Shown: in pieces, positions 35,547-43,956 of the stretch
Layout of the letters: each line of letters begins with the position of its first letter
How positions within the stretch are numbered: position 1 is the stretch's first letter
NCBI RefSeq assembly: GCF_030063445.1
Contig: NZ_JASITD010000025.1
Span: forward strand, 1 to 64,000
DNA: 64,000 bases
Reading direction: 5' to 3'
Source of the DNA: Hymenobacter sp. H14-R3
GTDB taxonomy: Bacteria; Bacteroidota; Bacteroidia; Cytophagales; Hymenobacteraceae
Program-made: the position numbers and the translations under genes
Notes under the pieces: model-generated
Database searches by the model: none
What the model was told of the DNA's origin: nothing
The model's input: the letters and a program-made list of their open reading frames with translations, nothing else

Positions 35547-36332
35547 TTAGTTGAGACGGATATAGCTGAGTAACAATACAATGGCCGAAATCCCGGCAAA
35601 CACAATCCCCAGGTTGTTGGCGTTGGCGCGGCTGGTGCGGGCCTTCAGCGGCTCCACGTACAGCGCGTCGTTGGGCAGCAGGTAGTAGTAGGGCGAGCGC
35701 AGCAGCGCCGGGTCGGTGAGGTCGAGCAGCACCACCTCCGAGCCCTTAGGGGTTTGGCGGATAAGCTTGACGTTCTGGCGGTTACCAAATTCGGTGAGGT
35801 CGCCGGCCAGGCCCAGCGCTTCCAGCACATTGGCCTGCCCGTTGTACACGAAGTACCGGCCCGGCGTGCGCACCTCACCCAGCACCGTGAGCTTGAAGCT
35901 GATGAGCTTCACCAGCACGTTGGCCCCACTGGCAAAGCTGGTTACCCGCTGCTGCACCAGCGCCTGCACCTGCTCTACCGAGAGGCCGCCCACTTGCAGC
36001 TTACCCACGGTGGGCAGGCTAATCTGGCCCTCCGCATTCACCGAGTAGCCGTTGAGATACAGCGTGCTGGGGTCGCTGGCCCCCAGGCTGCGCGCATCCG
36101 AGATGTTGAACAGGTCGTTGAGCTCGGGCTGCACGCTCTGCACCCGAATGGAGAGCACGTCGCTGGGCTGAATGTGGTATACCGGCCGCGCCGCCACCGT
36201 TTCCTGCGGCTGCGCCAGTGAGTAGCTAGTGCTCTGTAAATAAGGTAATTGGCGCTGCGAAATGCAGCCCTGCGCCAGCAAGGCGCACACCAGGGGTATC
36301 AAAAACCGGAAGCAGAATAGCGGTGTTCGCAT
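35547..36332 (-). CDS. Wza-type outer-membrane polysaccharide export lipoprotein
   Basis: Starting at the ATG at 36332 gives a 261-aa lipoprotein with signal peptide and lipobox LAQGC (Cys23). A polysaccharide export domain follows (VYHIQPSDVLSIRVQ), then SLBB-type segments (GQISLPTVGKLQVGGLSVEQVQ; FKLTVLGEVRTPGRYFVY). A C-terminal hydrophobic helix (GIVFAGISAIVLLLSYI) is in the style of Bacteroidota Wza homologues. The upstream in-frame sequence lacks a signal peptide and is not used. It is the first gene of the minus-strand operon running to 24210. Confidence 0.93.
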   Translation of the reverse strand: MRTPLFCFRFLIPLVCALLAQGCISQRQLPYLQSTSYSLAQPQETVAARPVYHIQPSDVLSIRVQSVQPELNDLFNISDARSLGASDPSTLYLNGYSVNAEGQISLPTVGKLQVGGLSVEQVQALVQQRVTSFASGANVLVKLISFKLTVLGEVRTPGRYFVYNGQANVLEALGLAGDLTEFGNRQNVKLIRQTPKGSEVVLLDLTDPALLRSPYYYLLPNDALYVEPLKARTSRANANNLGIVFAGISAIVLLLSYIRLN

Positions 36333-37212
36333 ATGCGAAGAAGAAATGAGTGCGTGAGGGGTAGGCAAGGTTCGGCGCAGATGCTGCCTAGCCTTTTCAA
36401 CTAAGCAAAACGGTAGAACCTGCAAATAGCTGAAAGTCGATAAACAAAGTAAAGTGAAATTTTTAAGACGAAATATGACTAATATCATGTTTGGCCTAAA
36501 AAAACCGGGGCTGCCCCAAAGCCATTTTGTGGCTGCTTGCCGCCGCACCAGCTCCGCCACCTGGCCAAGCCAAGGGTCGCTGACAAAGTCTTTTTATTTT
36601 ACTCATCCTTGGAATAATGCTTATTGGCTCTCATAGGCAAAGGTGTGCCCTGCCCCCTGGCCGCCCAATTGACCAGCATCATTTTGCATCCTGACTTTTG
36701 TCATTCTTACCCACGCCTATAGCGGCCCTACTCGCGCCCGTTGGAAATGCCCCGCGCTAAAATGCTGACTAGGTGCGCAAAGAAGCAAGCAGGTGCACTT
36801 TGTGCCGGGCAGGCTCGGGTGCTCGGCGTGCCACGCAAGAGGAGTAGCCGCCGGGCTAGCACGGAGCCCTGGCAGCACGAACTGCGCGCGGGCAGTAATT
36901 TACAGGAGCCCCGTAGCGGCCCCGGCGAGTTCAAGCAGTACGCAGTTACCCAAGGCAGAAGCAGCTAGTCCAAAAAACGCCCGTACTCCGGGTGGTTTTT
37001 GCGGGCGGGCAATGCAGTCTTTCAGGTCGTTTTTTGAATCCACTTTTGGGCGAGTATAACACCCCGCAGCGGTGTGTCCTCCTCTTTTTTAAGTAGGATG
37101 TTAGGCAGGCGGGCTACATGGGGCGCGCCCCGCCAGAACGCAACTGCCAGGGGCAGGCGAACGCCAAAACGACCCGATTGCGCAATAGCACCACAAGCTT
37201 AGCGCATTTCTC
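36333..37212. other. gene-free region upstream of the wza-like operon
   Basis: About 880 bases without a credible gene. The first ~300 are AT-rich and probably carry the promoter for the wza-wzc operon; near 36450 the minus strand has TTACTTTG, one mismatch from the -7 consensus. A short hairpin of ACCGGGGCTGCCCC type lies near 36506. Around 37118-37145, GGGGCGCGCCCCGCCAGAACG resembles the CAGAACG end of the cusA-splitting repeat family. Confidence 0.4.
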
Positions 37213-37344
37213 AAGTCAGGGTACGGGGCGGGCTGCCGGGGTTGAGCCAGCTGTCCGCTCGCCGTTCGCGCCGCCCATTCTAGCAACGAGCGGGCTGCCG
37301 GCTCAACCCCGGTAGCCCGCCCCAGCCAATCTGTACCCTGGCTT
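37213..37344. repeat. GC-rich long inverted repeat
   Basis: Inner arms at 37224-37247 and 37300-37323 match at 23 of 24 positions, and outer arms AAGTCAGGGTAC and GTACCCTGGCTT at 11 of 12. The spacer has no ORF. From 37345 to the deaminase stop at 37562 there is only GC-rich sequence with a small GCGCGCGG palindrome. Confidence 0.65.
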
Positions 37345-37561
37345 GGAAACCACTCTAGCCAGCAGGCTCATACTATAAAAGGTGCGGGCGCGCGGTCGCG
37401 CGCGGCTGGTTTCCACGCCCGTCGTGCAGGTTATCCGGCGCGGGGCAAAGTCCGCGTAAAGCGCAGCCAAGGGTGGTGGGCAGCCGTTTGAGAAACAGCT
37501 CGCCGTCTTGTTCACTACTCCCCGCGGCGCGTTGCGTGGCAGCCGCGCCCTGCGCGGCCGG

Positions 37562-38074
37562 CTACTGCTGGTCCGCCGTGCCCGGCGGCGGCGTGTGGTA
37601 GGCTACATGCAGGGCCCTTATTGCCTGCAGCAGTTCGCCGCTGGCGGGGCCCGCTACCTCGGCATTGCGGATAATATCCTGCACCGGCACAAACCGAATG
37701 GGTGCCTCGGGTACCCCCAACTCCTTGAGCCACTGAGTTAACTGCGAGCTTGAGCTGAGATATACTATCTTGCCCAGGCCCACCCAGCCGTGGGCGGTGG
37801 CACACATGGGGCAGTGCTCGCCACTAGTGTAGAGGGTGGCGGTGGCGCGCGCGGCGGGCGGCAGGTGGGTGGCGGCCCACTGCGCCAGTTCCAGCTCGGG
37901 GTGGGCCAGGTGGTTCAGCTCATTAACGCGGTTGCGGGCCTGGGCCAGCACCTCGCCCCCGGCCCCCACCAGGATGGAGCCAAAGGGTTCATCGCCCGCT
38001 TGCAGGGCTTCGGTGGCCAGCGCCAGGCAGTGGCCCAGGTGATACAAGTCCTTGTCAGTAAGAATGTTAGGCAT
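37562..38074 (-). CDS. nucleoside/base deaminase (CMP/dCMP-type zinc fold)
   Basis: The 170-aa deaminase has the zinc site HPE (His58, catalytic Glu60) and CPMC (Cys88, Cys91), within the family pattern DEPFGSILVGAGGEVLAQARN. The upstream residue of the second motif is His (GEHCPMC) where most enzymes have Pro (EPCPMC). The enzyme hydrolytically deaminates a purine or pyrimidine base or nucleoside; guanine or cytosine are reasonable candidates. It starts 8 bases after the amidohydrolase stop, so the two form an operon. Confidence 0.87.
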   Translation of the reverse strand: MPNILTDKDLYHLGHCLALATEALQAGDEPFGSILVGAGGEVLAQARNRVNELNHLAHPELELAQWAATHLPPAARATATLYTSGEHCPMCATAHGWVGLGKIVYLSSSSQLTQWLKELGVPEAPIRFVPVQDIIRNAEVAGPASGELLQAIRALHVAYHTPPPGTADQQ

Positions 38075-38082
38075 GACACGGT

Positions 38083-39309
38083 TCAGGATTGGGGTTGGAT
38101 AGTGGCCTTGGGGTTGGCGAACGTGGGCCGGCCGTTTTTGTAGCCCAGCAGCGGCTGCGCAATGGTGCGGATGGCGTCTACGGCGCTGCTGGCCTCCAGC
38201 AGCACGAAGGTGGCCGGGCCGCCCACGCGCAGGCGGCCCTGCTTGGCGAGCAGCTTGGCGGCGTTGGTGGTTATCATCTCGTACGTGGCCCGAATGTCTT
38301 CATCGGTAGCGAGCTGGGCAATGTTGGCGTACATATTGGCCATGCGCACCAGCGAGGCGTCGCCGTAGGGCGTAAACGCGTTGAGGATGTTGTTGCTGGA
38401 AATGGTAGTGGTGAGGCCCAGCGCGCGCAGCTCGTTGGCATTTACTACACCCCTGGGAATGAGGTGGGTATGTTCCTGGCCCATCATCAGCAGGTCGGTG
38501 GCCGGCAGCACAGTGAGGGCAATGTCGGCCTCCAGCAGCAGCTGCGCCAGCTCGGCGCGCTGGGCCGGGGGCATGGCGCTCAGCTTGTTGACGTGGCCGA
38601 TGGACACGCGGCCCTGGTAGTTGCGCTGCCGGGTCTGCTCGGCAATTTTGGGAATGCCCGACTGAGTAGGATCAAGGTCGAAGTCGAGGTGAAAATCGAC
38701 GTTGACGTTGAATTCTTCGGCCAGGTCGAAAATCAGCTCCACGTGGCGGTCGGGGTCGGGGTCGGCGTAGGGGCAGCCGCCTACCAGGTCAGCTCCCTGC
38801 TGCAAAGCCTGCCGCAGCAGGTCGTAGGTAGCCATTTCCTGCGTCAGCCCGTCCTGGGCAAAGGCGCACAGCTCAATATCGATGGCAAACGCGTAGGTAT
38901 CCTTCACCCGCTTCAGCGCCTCAAACGAGCGCATCCCGGCCCGGGGGTCGGTTTCGACGAAGGTGCGCAGGGCCATGGTGCCCTTCTTAATGGCCATCTC
39001 TACCACGCGGCTGGCGCGGGCAAACACGTCTTCCTCGGTAAAATTCTTCTTGGCGTTGCGCGTTTCCTTGGAGGCCTCCTCCTTGCCGCCCTCCTGCACC
39101 GAGCAGCGGTCCAGAATGCAGGCCTTGTCGAGGTGAATGTGGGTTTCGTAAAAGCCCGCGCACACAAACTGGTGCTCCGCATCCAGCACCACCCGGGCCG
39201 GGGCCGTAATGCCGGCTTCCAGCAGCGTAATCTTATCGCCCACGATGCCAATATCCACACCGGCCTCGTGGTCGTCGAGTCGCGCATTTTTTATAAGTAA
39301 GTCAAGCAT
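38083..39309 (-). CDS. cytosine-deaminase-like amidohydrolase
   Basis: The 408-aa protein from the ATG at 39309 begins MLDLLIKNARLDD. It contains the metal-binding THIHLDK (His57, His59), an NVDFHLDFDLD strand, GHVNKLSA, and ATDLLMMGQEHTHLIPRG, consistent with the CodA/COG0402 group that deaminates cytosine or related heterocycles. The pairing with a nucleoside deaminase and a hydroxyisourate hydrolase remnant upstream points to base catabolism or salvage. An upstream in-frame ATG adds 27 unrelated residues and is less likely. Substrate is not provable from sequence. Confidence 0.86.
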   Translation of the reverse strand: MLDLLIKNARLDDHEAGVDIGIVGDKITLLEAGITAPARVVLDAEHQFVCAGFYETHIHLDKACILDRCSVQEGGKEEASKETRNAKKNFTEEDVFARASRVVEMAIKKGTMALRTFVETDPRAGMRSFEALKRVKDTYAFAIDIELCAFAQDGLTQEMATYDLLRQALQQGADLVGGCPYADPDPDRHVELIFDLAEEFNVNVDFHLDFDLDPTQSGIPKIAEQTRQRNYQGRVSIGHVNKLSAMPPAQRAELAQLLLEADIALTVLPATDLLMMGQEHTHLIPRGVVNANELRALGLTTTISSNNILNAFTPYGDASLVRMANMYANIAQLATDEDIRATYEMITTNAAKLLAKQGRLRVGGPATFVLLEASSAVDAIRTIAQPLLGYKNGRPTFANPKATIQPQS

Positions 39310-39386
39310 TTCAATGTCCAAATGGGTGAGGGTACAGAATGTAATTTGGGGGCTGGCCACCCTAGCCGCTGGTAACACAAATGGCC

Positions 39387-39577
39387 TCAAACACGGCCGG
39401 CCGCGTCGGTCTGCTTCTCGGCCACCGGGCTCCAGTTTTTTTAGCAGCGTCGTGTTTCTCCGGGCGCACCGTTACGCCGGGTGCGGGCTGGCCCTGGCTA
39501 CTATCGAGGAGGTGGGTACTGGGCTGGTAGGCGGGCGGTGCCTGCTGGGCCAGGCCCAGCAGGGGTATTATACTCAA
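39387..39577 (-). pseudogene. hydroxyisourate hydrolase remnant (5' half, frameshifted)
   Basis: On the minus strand, after a signal-peptide-like region (IIPLLGLAQQAPPAYQ), it reads STHLLDSSQGQPAPGVTVR, the transthyretin-like hydroxyisourate hydrolase N-terminus with its STH-LD motif. After an A7 run near 39434 the family sequence continues one frame over (WSPVAEKQTDAAGRV) and meets TGA at 39387-39389. The C-terminal half, including the YRGS signature, is missing. No ATG is seen; a TTG at 39577 is the only start in frame. One lost base in the A run explains the frame change. The intact enzyme acts in urate breakdown. Confidence 0.75.
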
Positions 39578-39599
39578 CAGGCAGCTAAGCAGAGCCTTC

Positions 39600-39910
39600 C
39601 CGAACGGTAATGTAAAATAGCAGTGAAGAGAGAGGCCTTTCTTACGTCCCCGGCCCTTGTGCGTTGCGCCAGTCGTCAGGATGTTACCATTAAATTCGAG
39701 TTGCTTTTGCCAGAGAGTAGCCTTTCATATTGTTACTTCTCGTTGGCGTCTTTGGCACCTAGCCCGCCGGCCCGCCGCCAGCGGTTGTCCAGACGCGGGC
39801 TTACCGCCCGCTGGGATTGCGGCTGGCCCGTTTTTTTTGCCGGGGCATCGGGCGGTGGCTGCGGTGCGTATGGCTAGGGGGCGCTGGTGTTCGTTTACTA
39901 TTTTGTTCGC
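39600..39910. other. gene-free region between the HIU hydrolase remnant and crcB
   Basis: No ORF with recognisable features and no fluoride aptamer is seen directly before crcB, so crcB expression is not riboswitch-controlled by its own leader as far as I can tell. Confidence 0.4.
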
Positions 39911-40288
39911 ATGAACCGTTCGGTGTTGCTTATTGGCCTGGGGGGCTTTGTCGGGTCGGTGAGCCGCTACTGGGTGCAGCAATATTTTCTGCGCTACGTG
40001 CCGGTGGGCTTCCCGCTGGGCACGTTTCTGGTCAACGTCGTGGGCTGCCTGCTCATTGGCCTGTTTCTGGGCTTTTTTGAGCGCCACACCCACGTGTCGC
40101 TCTCGTGGCGGCTGTTCCTGACCACGGGCTTCTGCGGGGGCTTCACCACGTTTTCCACCTTCGCCTATGAGAGCGTGACGCTGGGCCGCACCGGCGGGCT
40201 GCTGCTGCTAGCCATCTACGCCGCCGGCAGCCTGCTGCTGGGCATGCTAGCGGCCTTTCTGGGCTTCTGGGCGGCCCGGTTTATTTGA
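39911..40288 (+). CDS. crcB: fluoride channel Fluc/CrcB
   Basis: The 125-aa, four-helix protein begins MNRSVLLIGLGGFVGSVSRYW and shows the CrcB motifs GTFLVNVVGCLLIG (residues 37-50) and GFCGGFTTFSTFAYE (the Phe-box and Na+-binding turn). Fluc proteins form dual-topology dimers exporting fluoride passively. The ATG at 39911 is used because upstream codons (MFVYYFVR) lack homology. It is the first gene of a fluoride cluster with a riboswitch, CLC-F antiporter and DUF190 gene downstream. Confidence 0.95.
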   Translation: MNRSVLLIGLGGFVGSVSRYWVQQYFLRYVPVGFPLGTFLVNVVGCLLIGLFLGFFERHTHVSLSWRLFLTTGFCGGFTTFSTFAYESVTLGRTGGLLLLAIYAAGSLLLGMLAAFLGFWAARFI

Positions 40289-40667
40289 GGTCGTAAACCT
40301 GCGCTGTTGCATCCCCCTGCCCACCCGCCCATGTCGTACCAGAAAACCCTGCGCTATTGGAATTTACGCAAAGAGCTGTTTTCGGCCCCTGCGAGGCTTT
40401 GGTTGTGATTTCCAGAACGTTACTAGTACCATAGCACCCCGCTGGGGCTGAAAAAAGGGCCTTCTGCGTAAATCCTGCGCACTCAACGAAGTCCGCGCCA
40501 TCAGTACGACCAACGCCAGCCCCGCCGCCGCCGAAGCCACGCAGCAGGCGCCTAGCCGCCCTGGCTGCGCCCGGCGTGCGCCTCACCCGTTTTCTGCCCA
40601 AGGGCCAGCCCTCACCAACCAACGTGCGCCCGGCGCGTAAAGAGGGCAAACCTGTGGGCAAAAGGTC
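40289..40667. other. gene-free region between crcB and the fluoride riboswitch
   Basis: About 380 bases with no supported gene. The sequence is GC-rich with a Pro/Ala-coding-like stretch at 40500-40640 but no start or family match. It ends at the promoter box for the riboswitch transcript. Confidence 0.4.
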
Positions 40668-40675
40668 TACCTTTG
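40668..40675 (+). promoter_or_regulatory. -7 promoter box TACCTTTG upstream of the fluoride riboswitch
   Basis: TACCTTTG matches the Bacteroidota -7 consensus TAnnTTTG exactly. It lies 12 bases before the first aptamer base, as expected if transcription starts near 40682. No TTTG is found 19 bases upstream, so the -33 element is weak. Confidence 0.6.
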
Positions 40676-40687
40676 CCCCGTAAGTTC

Positions 40688-40745
40688 GGTGATGGATTTC
40701 CACCGTGAACCGCCAACGCTTCGGAGTTGAGCTGATGATTCCTAC
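40688..40745 (+). ncRNA. fluoride riboswitch aptamer (crcB motif)
   Basis: The sequence follows the crcB-motif consensus: a first stem GGTG/CACC enclosing ATGGATTTC (40688-40704), the invariant AACCGC segment (near 40708), a variable second stem, and the closing GCTGATGATTCCTAC (40731-40745). That closing part forms the pseudoknot with the first loop. It senses free fluoride with Mg2+. Its 3' end overlaps the 5' arm of the terminator at 40741-40788, so fluoride binding should keep the terminator from forming and turn the downstream clc gene on. Confidence 0.88.
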
Positions 40746-40788
40746 GCTACCTACGGGCTTCGGAGCCTGCGGCGCGTAGGTTTTTTTT
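40741..40788 (+). terminator. riboswitch expression-platform terminator
   Basis: CCTACGC (40741-40747) pairs with GCGTAGG (40774-40780) around a second stem GGGCTTCGGAGCC, followed by eight T (40781-40788). The 5' arm shares CCTAC with the aptamer pseudoknot strand, giving mutually exclusive folds. Confidence 0.85.
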
Positions 40789-40810
40789 GGCTTTTTATTC
40801 CCTGTTGCCC

Positions 40811-42157
40811 GTGGCCTTTCGTCCTGCGTTTCCCCGTTTTCTTTGGTCCACGCTGGCCATCGAACAAACCCCGCACCTGCTGTTTCTGGCCCGTTGGCTG
40901 CTGATTTGCGCCGCCGTGGGCATGCTGGTAGGCTCGGCCTCGGCCGGCTTCCTGCTCGCGCTCGACTGGCTTACGGCTTGGCGCGAGGCCCACCCCTGGA
41001 TTATCTGGCTGCTGCCGGCCGGCGGCCTGGTTATCGGGGCCAGCTACCACTACCTGGGCCAAGGGGTGGTGCGGGGCAACAACCTGATTCTGGACGAAAT
41101 CCACAACCCGCGCACCACCATTCCGCTGCGCATGGCCCCGCTGGTGCTCTTCGGTACGCTGGCCACGCACCTGTTTGGCGGCTCAGCGGGCCGCGAGGGC
41201 ACGGCCGTGCAAATGGGTGGCACGCTGGCCGACCAGCTCACGCGCCTCTTCGGCCTGCGCCCGCGCGACCGCAAGATTCTGCTCATTGCCGGCATCAGTG
41301 CGGGCTTTGCCTCGGTGTTTGGCACGCCGCTGGCCGGGGCCGTGTTCGGGCTGGAAGTGTTTCTGATTGGCACCATTCGCTACGATGCCATCGTGCCGAG
41401 CTTCCTGGCCGCCGTGTGCGCCGACCTCGTTACCAAGGCCTGGGGCGTGGGCCACTCGCATTACCCGCAGCTCAGCGCGTTGCCTATTACGCCGCTGGGC
41501 CTGGTGCTCACGCTGGGCTGCGGCATGGTGTTTGGGCTCACGGCGCGGGGCTTTGCCACGCTCACCCACCAAATTACGCACTGGTTCAGGCGCATTCAGT
41601 ACCCGCCACTGCGGCCGGTGGTGGGCGGGGTGCTGGTAGCGCTGGCCGTTTTTGCACTGGGTACCACCAAGTACATTGGGTTGGGCGTGCCCACCATTCT
41701 GGCCTCGTTTCAGGCCCCGGCCCTACCGCAGGATTTCCTTATCAAACTAACCTTAACGGCCCTCACGTTGGGCTGCGGCTTTAAGGGCGGGGAGGTAACG
41801 CCGCTGTTTTTTATCGGGGCCACGCTGGGCTCGGCTTTGGCGCTGGTGCTGCCGCTGCCGGTGGCGCTGCTGGCGGCCATGGGCTTCGTGGGTGTGTTTG
41901 CGGGCGCGGCCAATACGCCGCTGGCCTGCACGTTTATGGGCCTGGAGCTTTTCGGCGCGCACGCTGGGGTGTACCTGGCGCTGGCTTGCGCGGCGGCCTA
42001 CTTGTTTTCAGGGCACACAGGTATTTACACGGCTCAGGTTATTGGCCACGCCAAGCACCTGCGTTTCGGCCGCGAGCAGGGCCAGCAGCTGGGCAATATC
42101 CCGGCGCACCGCCAGCATGGCCGCGCTAGCGCCGCCACCCGTAAAACCCAGCCATGA
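40811..42157 (+). CDS. CLC-F type fluoride/proton antiporter
   Basis: The 448-aa CLC protein has GREGTAVQMG at residues 127-136, the variant found in fluoride-selective CLC-F transporters (chloride-type proteins have GREGP), and GCGFKGGEVTPLFFIGATLG near 325. It has the expected ~18 helical segments. It exports fluoride in exchange for protons. No ATG is available near the start; the GTG at 40811 is preferred over TTG codons at 40787 (inside the terminator T run) and 40805. The gene lies directly after a fluoride riboswitch, which independently supports the substrate. The last ~30 residues are polar and may be disordered. Confidence 0.93.
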   Translation: MAFRPAFPRFLWSTLAIEQTPHLLFLARWLLICAAVGMLVGSASAGFLLALDWLTAWREAHPWIIWLLPAGGLVIGASYHYLGQGVVRGNNLILDEIHNPRTTIPLRMAPLVLFGTLATHLFGGSAGREGTAVQMGGTLADQLTRLFGLRPRDRKILLIAGISAGFASVFGTPLAGAVFGLEVFLIGTIRYDAIVPSFLAAVCADLVTKAWGVGHSHYPQLSALPITPLGLVLTLGCGMVFGLTARGFATLTHQITHWFRRIQYPPLRPVVGGVLVALAVFALGTTKYIGLGVPTILASFQAPALPQDFLIKLTLTALTLGCGFKGGEVTPLFFIGATLGSALALVLPLPVALLAAMGFVGVFAGAANTPLACTFMGLELFGAHAGVYLALACAAAYLFSGHTGIYTAQVIGHAKHLRFGREQGQQLGNIPAHRQHGRASAATRKTQP

Positions 42158-42519
42158 AGCGCTACATCTCCCAACCGAATGTGCCTTACACCGTGCTACG
42201 GCTCTATTTTGAGCACGGCACCCCCGTGGCCGGCCAGCAGGGCTGGCGCAACTTTTTGGCCCCGCCCCTGGCCCACCAGTTGCTGAAAGCAGCCAAGCTC
42301 CTGCATATCCAGCAGGCCATTGCTTTCAACGTGACGGCCGGCTACCTGCGCGGCGATGCCCTGCACCACGGCCACCACGAGCACCCGCCCGTGCAGCACC
42401 CCCAATGCGTGGAGCTAATTGACAGCCCCGACCAGATTGCACGCTTTCTGGCGCAAAACCAGCCGCTGCTCACCCAAGTGCGGGTGCTGCTACGCGAAAG
42501 TGGCAGCGTAGAGCCCTGA
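42154..42519 (+). CDS. DUF190 family protein, fluoride-locus accessory
   Basis: The 121-aa protein (YTVLRLYFEHGTPVAG, AIAFNVTAGYLRGDALH, VELIDSPDQIARFL) fits DUF190, a small PII-like fold often next to crcB. The His-rich HHGHHEH stretch near residue 71 is unusual and might bind metal. Its ATG overlaps the clc stop by four bases (ATGA), so it should be co-translated and also controlled by the riboswitch. Its function is not established; regulation of fluoride transport by a nucleotide or ion signal is an inference. Confidence 0.82.
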   Translation: MKRYISQPNVPYTVLRLYFEHGTPVAGQQGWRNFLAPPLAHQLLKAAKLLHIQQAIAFNVTAGYLRGDALHHGHHEHPPVQHPQCVELIDSPDQIARFLAQNQPLLTQVRVLLRESGSVEP

Positions 42520-43161
42520 AACCAAATTGCCGCAACCTCCTGCCCCTCCGAAACGCTGCTCCCCGGCGTGCTGGCTACCACCCTCATCTTAGCCTCTTTG
42601 AGAATAGCAAGAAGCGCTGGGTAGCCCCAATATCCGGTCCATTTGGGTGAAAACGGAGTGGCTAAGGGTAATTGTCCGAGTTGTGCCGCTACCCGTCCCG
42701 CGCCCACCGACGCATCGCCCGCCGTGGATGTGGCCCAGGTGCGGCGCCTTAGCTCGCTCACGCGGCTGAGTTGGCTGCCCACCGACCTCAACTACCGCCC
42801 TCCCAGGTGCCCGCCCCGGCCGGCTCCAGCCCGCGCCAGCGCCGGCCGAGGCAGGTACCAAGCTCAGAACCTGGCCCTTTCGAGCATTCTGCCGGCCAGG
42901 ATTAAAAACAACAGCGTAGCCCCGGGCGCGGTCGCCACCACGTGGCCAGCCTCGACCGTGGCCACCGGGGGCAGCCCCACCACCGATGCGCACATGCGGC
43001 GGCTCAGTGGCGGTGGAGCCGGGGCCAACGGCTACGGCCACCAGCAGCGGCCCACCTTGGTGGGTATATGCGCTGGTGGCCGTGTTGGGAGCCGTGGGCT
43101 GGGAAGTAGTGACGCACTACCTGGCGCCGAGTAGGGGGCTGCCGTGGCGAGCCAGGGCGAC
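42520..43161. other. 640-bp region without a supported gene, possibly decayed
   Basis: A plus-strand open frame of 163 codons exists at 42643-43134 but has no recognisable domain. Two short stretches look like fragments of membrane proteins: LLPGVLATTLILASLRIA near 42562-42620 and WVYALVAVLGAVGWEVVTHY at about 43060-43125, in different frames. These may be remnants of a lost transporter gene. I cannot name it. Confidence 0.35.
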
Positions 43162-43863
43162 TTAGCGCGCGCCGAACGTATAGTGCGTGCCGACGAGTAC
43201 ATTCAGGAAAAGGCGGTCGCTAAAGCGGTAGTAAGTATCTCCCAATACGGCGCTTACCAAGCCGTTGGCAGTCAGCTCCACGTTAGAAGCCACGCTATAG
43301 CGCACGGCGGGGCCTAGCGTAAGATTGGCCTTTATTGACGAGGAGCTATAATCGGTAGGATAGTACCCGTAGCTACCTAAGGAGCCAGTGACAGTAGAGT
43401 TAAAGGTGCTGTGGAGGAAAGTAATTCCGGCTAAGCCATCGAAATAGAGACGTTCGGCTGGCTCTGTGAACGTGTAGCGCAGGAGCACGGGCACGGTGAA
43501 ATACTTGTACCGGTAGTCGGCCGTCACGAGGCTGCCTATTGCGCTTGAACCATACGTATAGTCGGGATACGTATAGGACTTGTGCTGCCACTGGTAGGCA
43601 GCACTAATCTGCACTGCCAGCCGAGGTGCCAGCTTCAGGCCAGCCGTTAGGGAAGGGCCAACCAGCTTAGGAGTTCCCGCTGAATTAAATGGTGCGTTAG
43701 TGAGCAGGTTAGCCCCAACGCCCACATAGAAACGCGCTGAGGAAGGGGTAGTTTGTGCGCCGCTCAGCAGAGGCAAGCCCGCTAGGCTAGCAAGGTAGAG
43801 TACTTTTTTGTATATGTAAAAATGGATAATAAATAAAGTATATATAAATAATATAAGTATCAT
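43162..43863 (-). CDS. outer-membrane beta-barrel protein (porin family)
   Basis: From the ATG at 43863 it is 233 aa. After a signal-peptide-like region ending LPLLSGAQ, it has alternating hydrophobic/aromatic strands typical of an eight-stranded barrel (RFYVGVGANLL, AVQISAAYQWQHKSY, KYFTVPVLLRYTF) and a C-terminal VGTHYTFGAR strand. The first ~20 residues (MILILFIYTLFIIHFYIYKK) form an odd second hydrophobic segment, so the true start might lie inside at a non-ATG codon near KKVLYLASL. The DNA upstream is very AT-rich (43805-43865). The ligand is unknown. Confidence 0.75.
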   Translation of the reverse strand: MILILFIYTLFIIHFYIYKKVLYLASLAGLPLLSGAQTTPSSARFYVGVGANLLTNAPFNSAGTPKLVGPSLTAGLKLAPRLAVQISAAYQWQHKSYTYPDYTYGSSAIGSLVTADYRYKYFTVPVLLRYTFTEPAERLYFDGLAGITFLHSTFNSTVTGSLGSYGYYPTDYSSSSIKANLTLGPAVRYSVASNVELTANGLVSAVLGDTYYRFSDRLFLNVLVGTHYTFGAR

Positions 43864-43956
43864 GTTTATTTGTATGAATAGCCAGCCAGGCGATAGTGGG
43901 AGCAAGCCGTTCTTTTCGTCTTACGCCCCGGTAGCCCATTTTGCCATCTCGGGTAC

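Noticed and set aside
36741..37059. Overlapping 70-90-codon ORFs upstream of the deaminase
   Set aside because: No domain, no supported start and no conservation pattern. The area is more likely regulatory or repeat-derived.
42643..43134. 163-codon plus-strand ORF
   Set aside because: Composition is Ala/Pro/Arg-rich noise and no family similarity can be seen; treated as a gap with possible remnants.
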